From NCBI GenBank assembly GCA_015490435.1, contig WFXV01000239.1:1-5454 (forward strand): DNA of 5,454 bases. Direction: 5' to 3'. Shown piece after piece: positions 5,313 through 5,454 of the stretch. Numbering within the stretch: position 1 is the stretch's first letter; each line of letters opens with the position of its first letter. Source of the DNA: Thermaceae bacterium (GTDB lineage: Bacteria > Deinococcota > Deinococci > Deinococcales > Marinithermaceae). The position numbers and the translations under genes are program-made. The notes under the pieces were generated by a model, which did no database searches, was not told where the DNA came from, and saw only the letters and a program-made list of their open reading frames with translations.

Positions 5313-5454
5313 TGTGCAGTCTCACAACGTTGTTCACCTTAAGCCCTAAACGTGAGACAGGGGCTTGGTTGCCCAGACTGGAGTGCGGCCGGTGCCAGTT
5401 GTAGTAGTGAAGCCATTTGGGAAGGTGGGCATCCCGCTCATCGGAACTTCGGTA
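5308..5454 (-). CDS. IS481-family transposase, C-terminal 48 codons
   Basis: Only the C-terminal end of this DDE (rve-type) transposase is present. It runs off the window edge in an open frame, in phase from base 5454, and stops at TAG 5310-5308. The fragment contains RSSDERDAHLPKWLHYYNWH, then RPHSSLG, PVSRLGL and NNVVRLH. The block W-L-x-Y-Y-N-x-x-R-P-H-x-x-L-G followed by P-x-S-R-L, and the N-N-hydrophobic-x-x-L-H ending, are characteristic of IS481-family transposases. The catalytic DDE residues lie upstream, outside the window, so activity cannot be judged. The last codons (ATC TAG) are completed by the target site rather than by the element. It is convergent with hemL. Confidence 0.87.
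   Translation of the reverse strand, partial: YRSSDERDAHLPKWLHYYNWHRPHSSLGNQAPVSRLGLKVNNVVRLHI
5313..5454 (-). mobile_element. one end of an IS481-family insertion sequence
   Basis: The element end is placed at 5313, where TGTGCAGTCTCAC begins directly after GCTAGA. TGTG is the usual terminal motif of the family. Subterminal structure includes GTCTCAC (5319-5325) with its inverse GTGAGAC (5352-5358), and the 10-base palindrome ACAACGTTGT (5324-5333). Either could be a transposase contact site. The other terminal repeat and the rest of the element are outside the window. The exact boundary is inferred from one end only. Confidence 0.75.

Overview
The window is GC-rich bacterial DNA, about two thirds G+C or more by eye. 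It most likely comes from a member of the Thermaceae (Deinococcus-Thermus). The dGTPase-like and HemL proteins read very like their Thermus counterparts as I remember them, and the genes start leaderless behind TANNNT -10 boxes, as is common in that phylum. This is recognition from memory; no search was run, and the genus is not resolved.

Layout: (1) Bases 1-146 are a perfect 72-bp inverted repeat with a 2-base spacer. It lies inside a minus-strand MFS exporter gene and looks like a fold-back artefact at a contig end. (2) Bases 75-833 (minus) hold the first ~253 codons of that MFS_3/DHA3-type efflux protein. (3) Bases 834-931 are a divergent promoter region with an imperfect dyad. (4) Bases 932-2863 (plus) encode a membrane-anchored Ser/Thr protein kinase with a C-terminal NHL-like beta-propeller. 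(5) Bases 2851-3993 (minus) encode an HD-domain dNTP triphosphohydrolase of the dGTPase family, converging on the kinase gene with a 13-bp overlap. (6) Bases 3994-4039 are a 46-bp divergent region with two back-to-back -10 boxes. (7) From 4040 (plus) runs hemL, glutamate-1-semialdehyde aminomutase. It is interrupted by an in-frame TAG at 5207-5209, and its recognisable C-terminus continues in the same frame to a second TAG at 5309-5311. (8) From 5313 to the end is one end of an IS481-family insertion sequence. It sits in a CTAG target that forms the hemL stop codon on one strand and the transposase stop codon on the other.

The genes do not form a pathway. Strands alternate (-,+,-,+,-), so each gene appears to be its own transcription unit. 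Their roles are efflux, signalling, nucleotide-pool control, tetrapyrrole synthesis and transposition. The least ordinary features are the kinase architecture, the shared leaderless promoter pattern, the IS insertion at the hemL stop codon and the interrupted hemL. No CRISPR array, tRNA, rRNA or clearly new defence-type system was seen.
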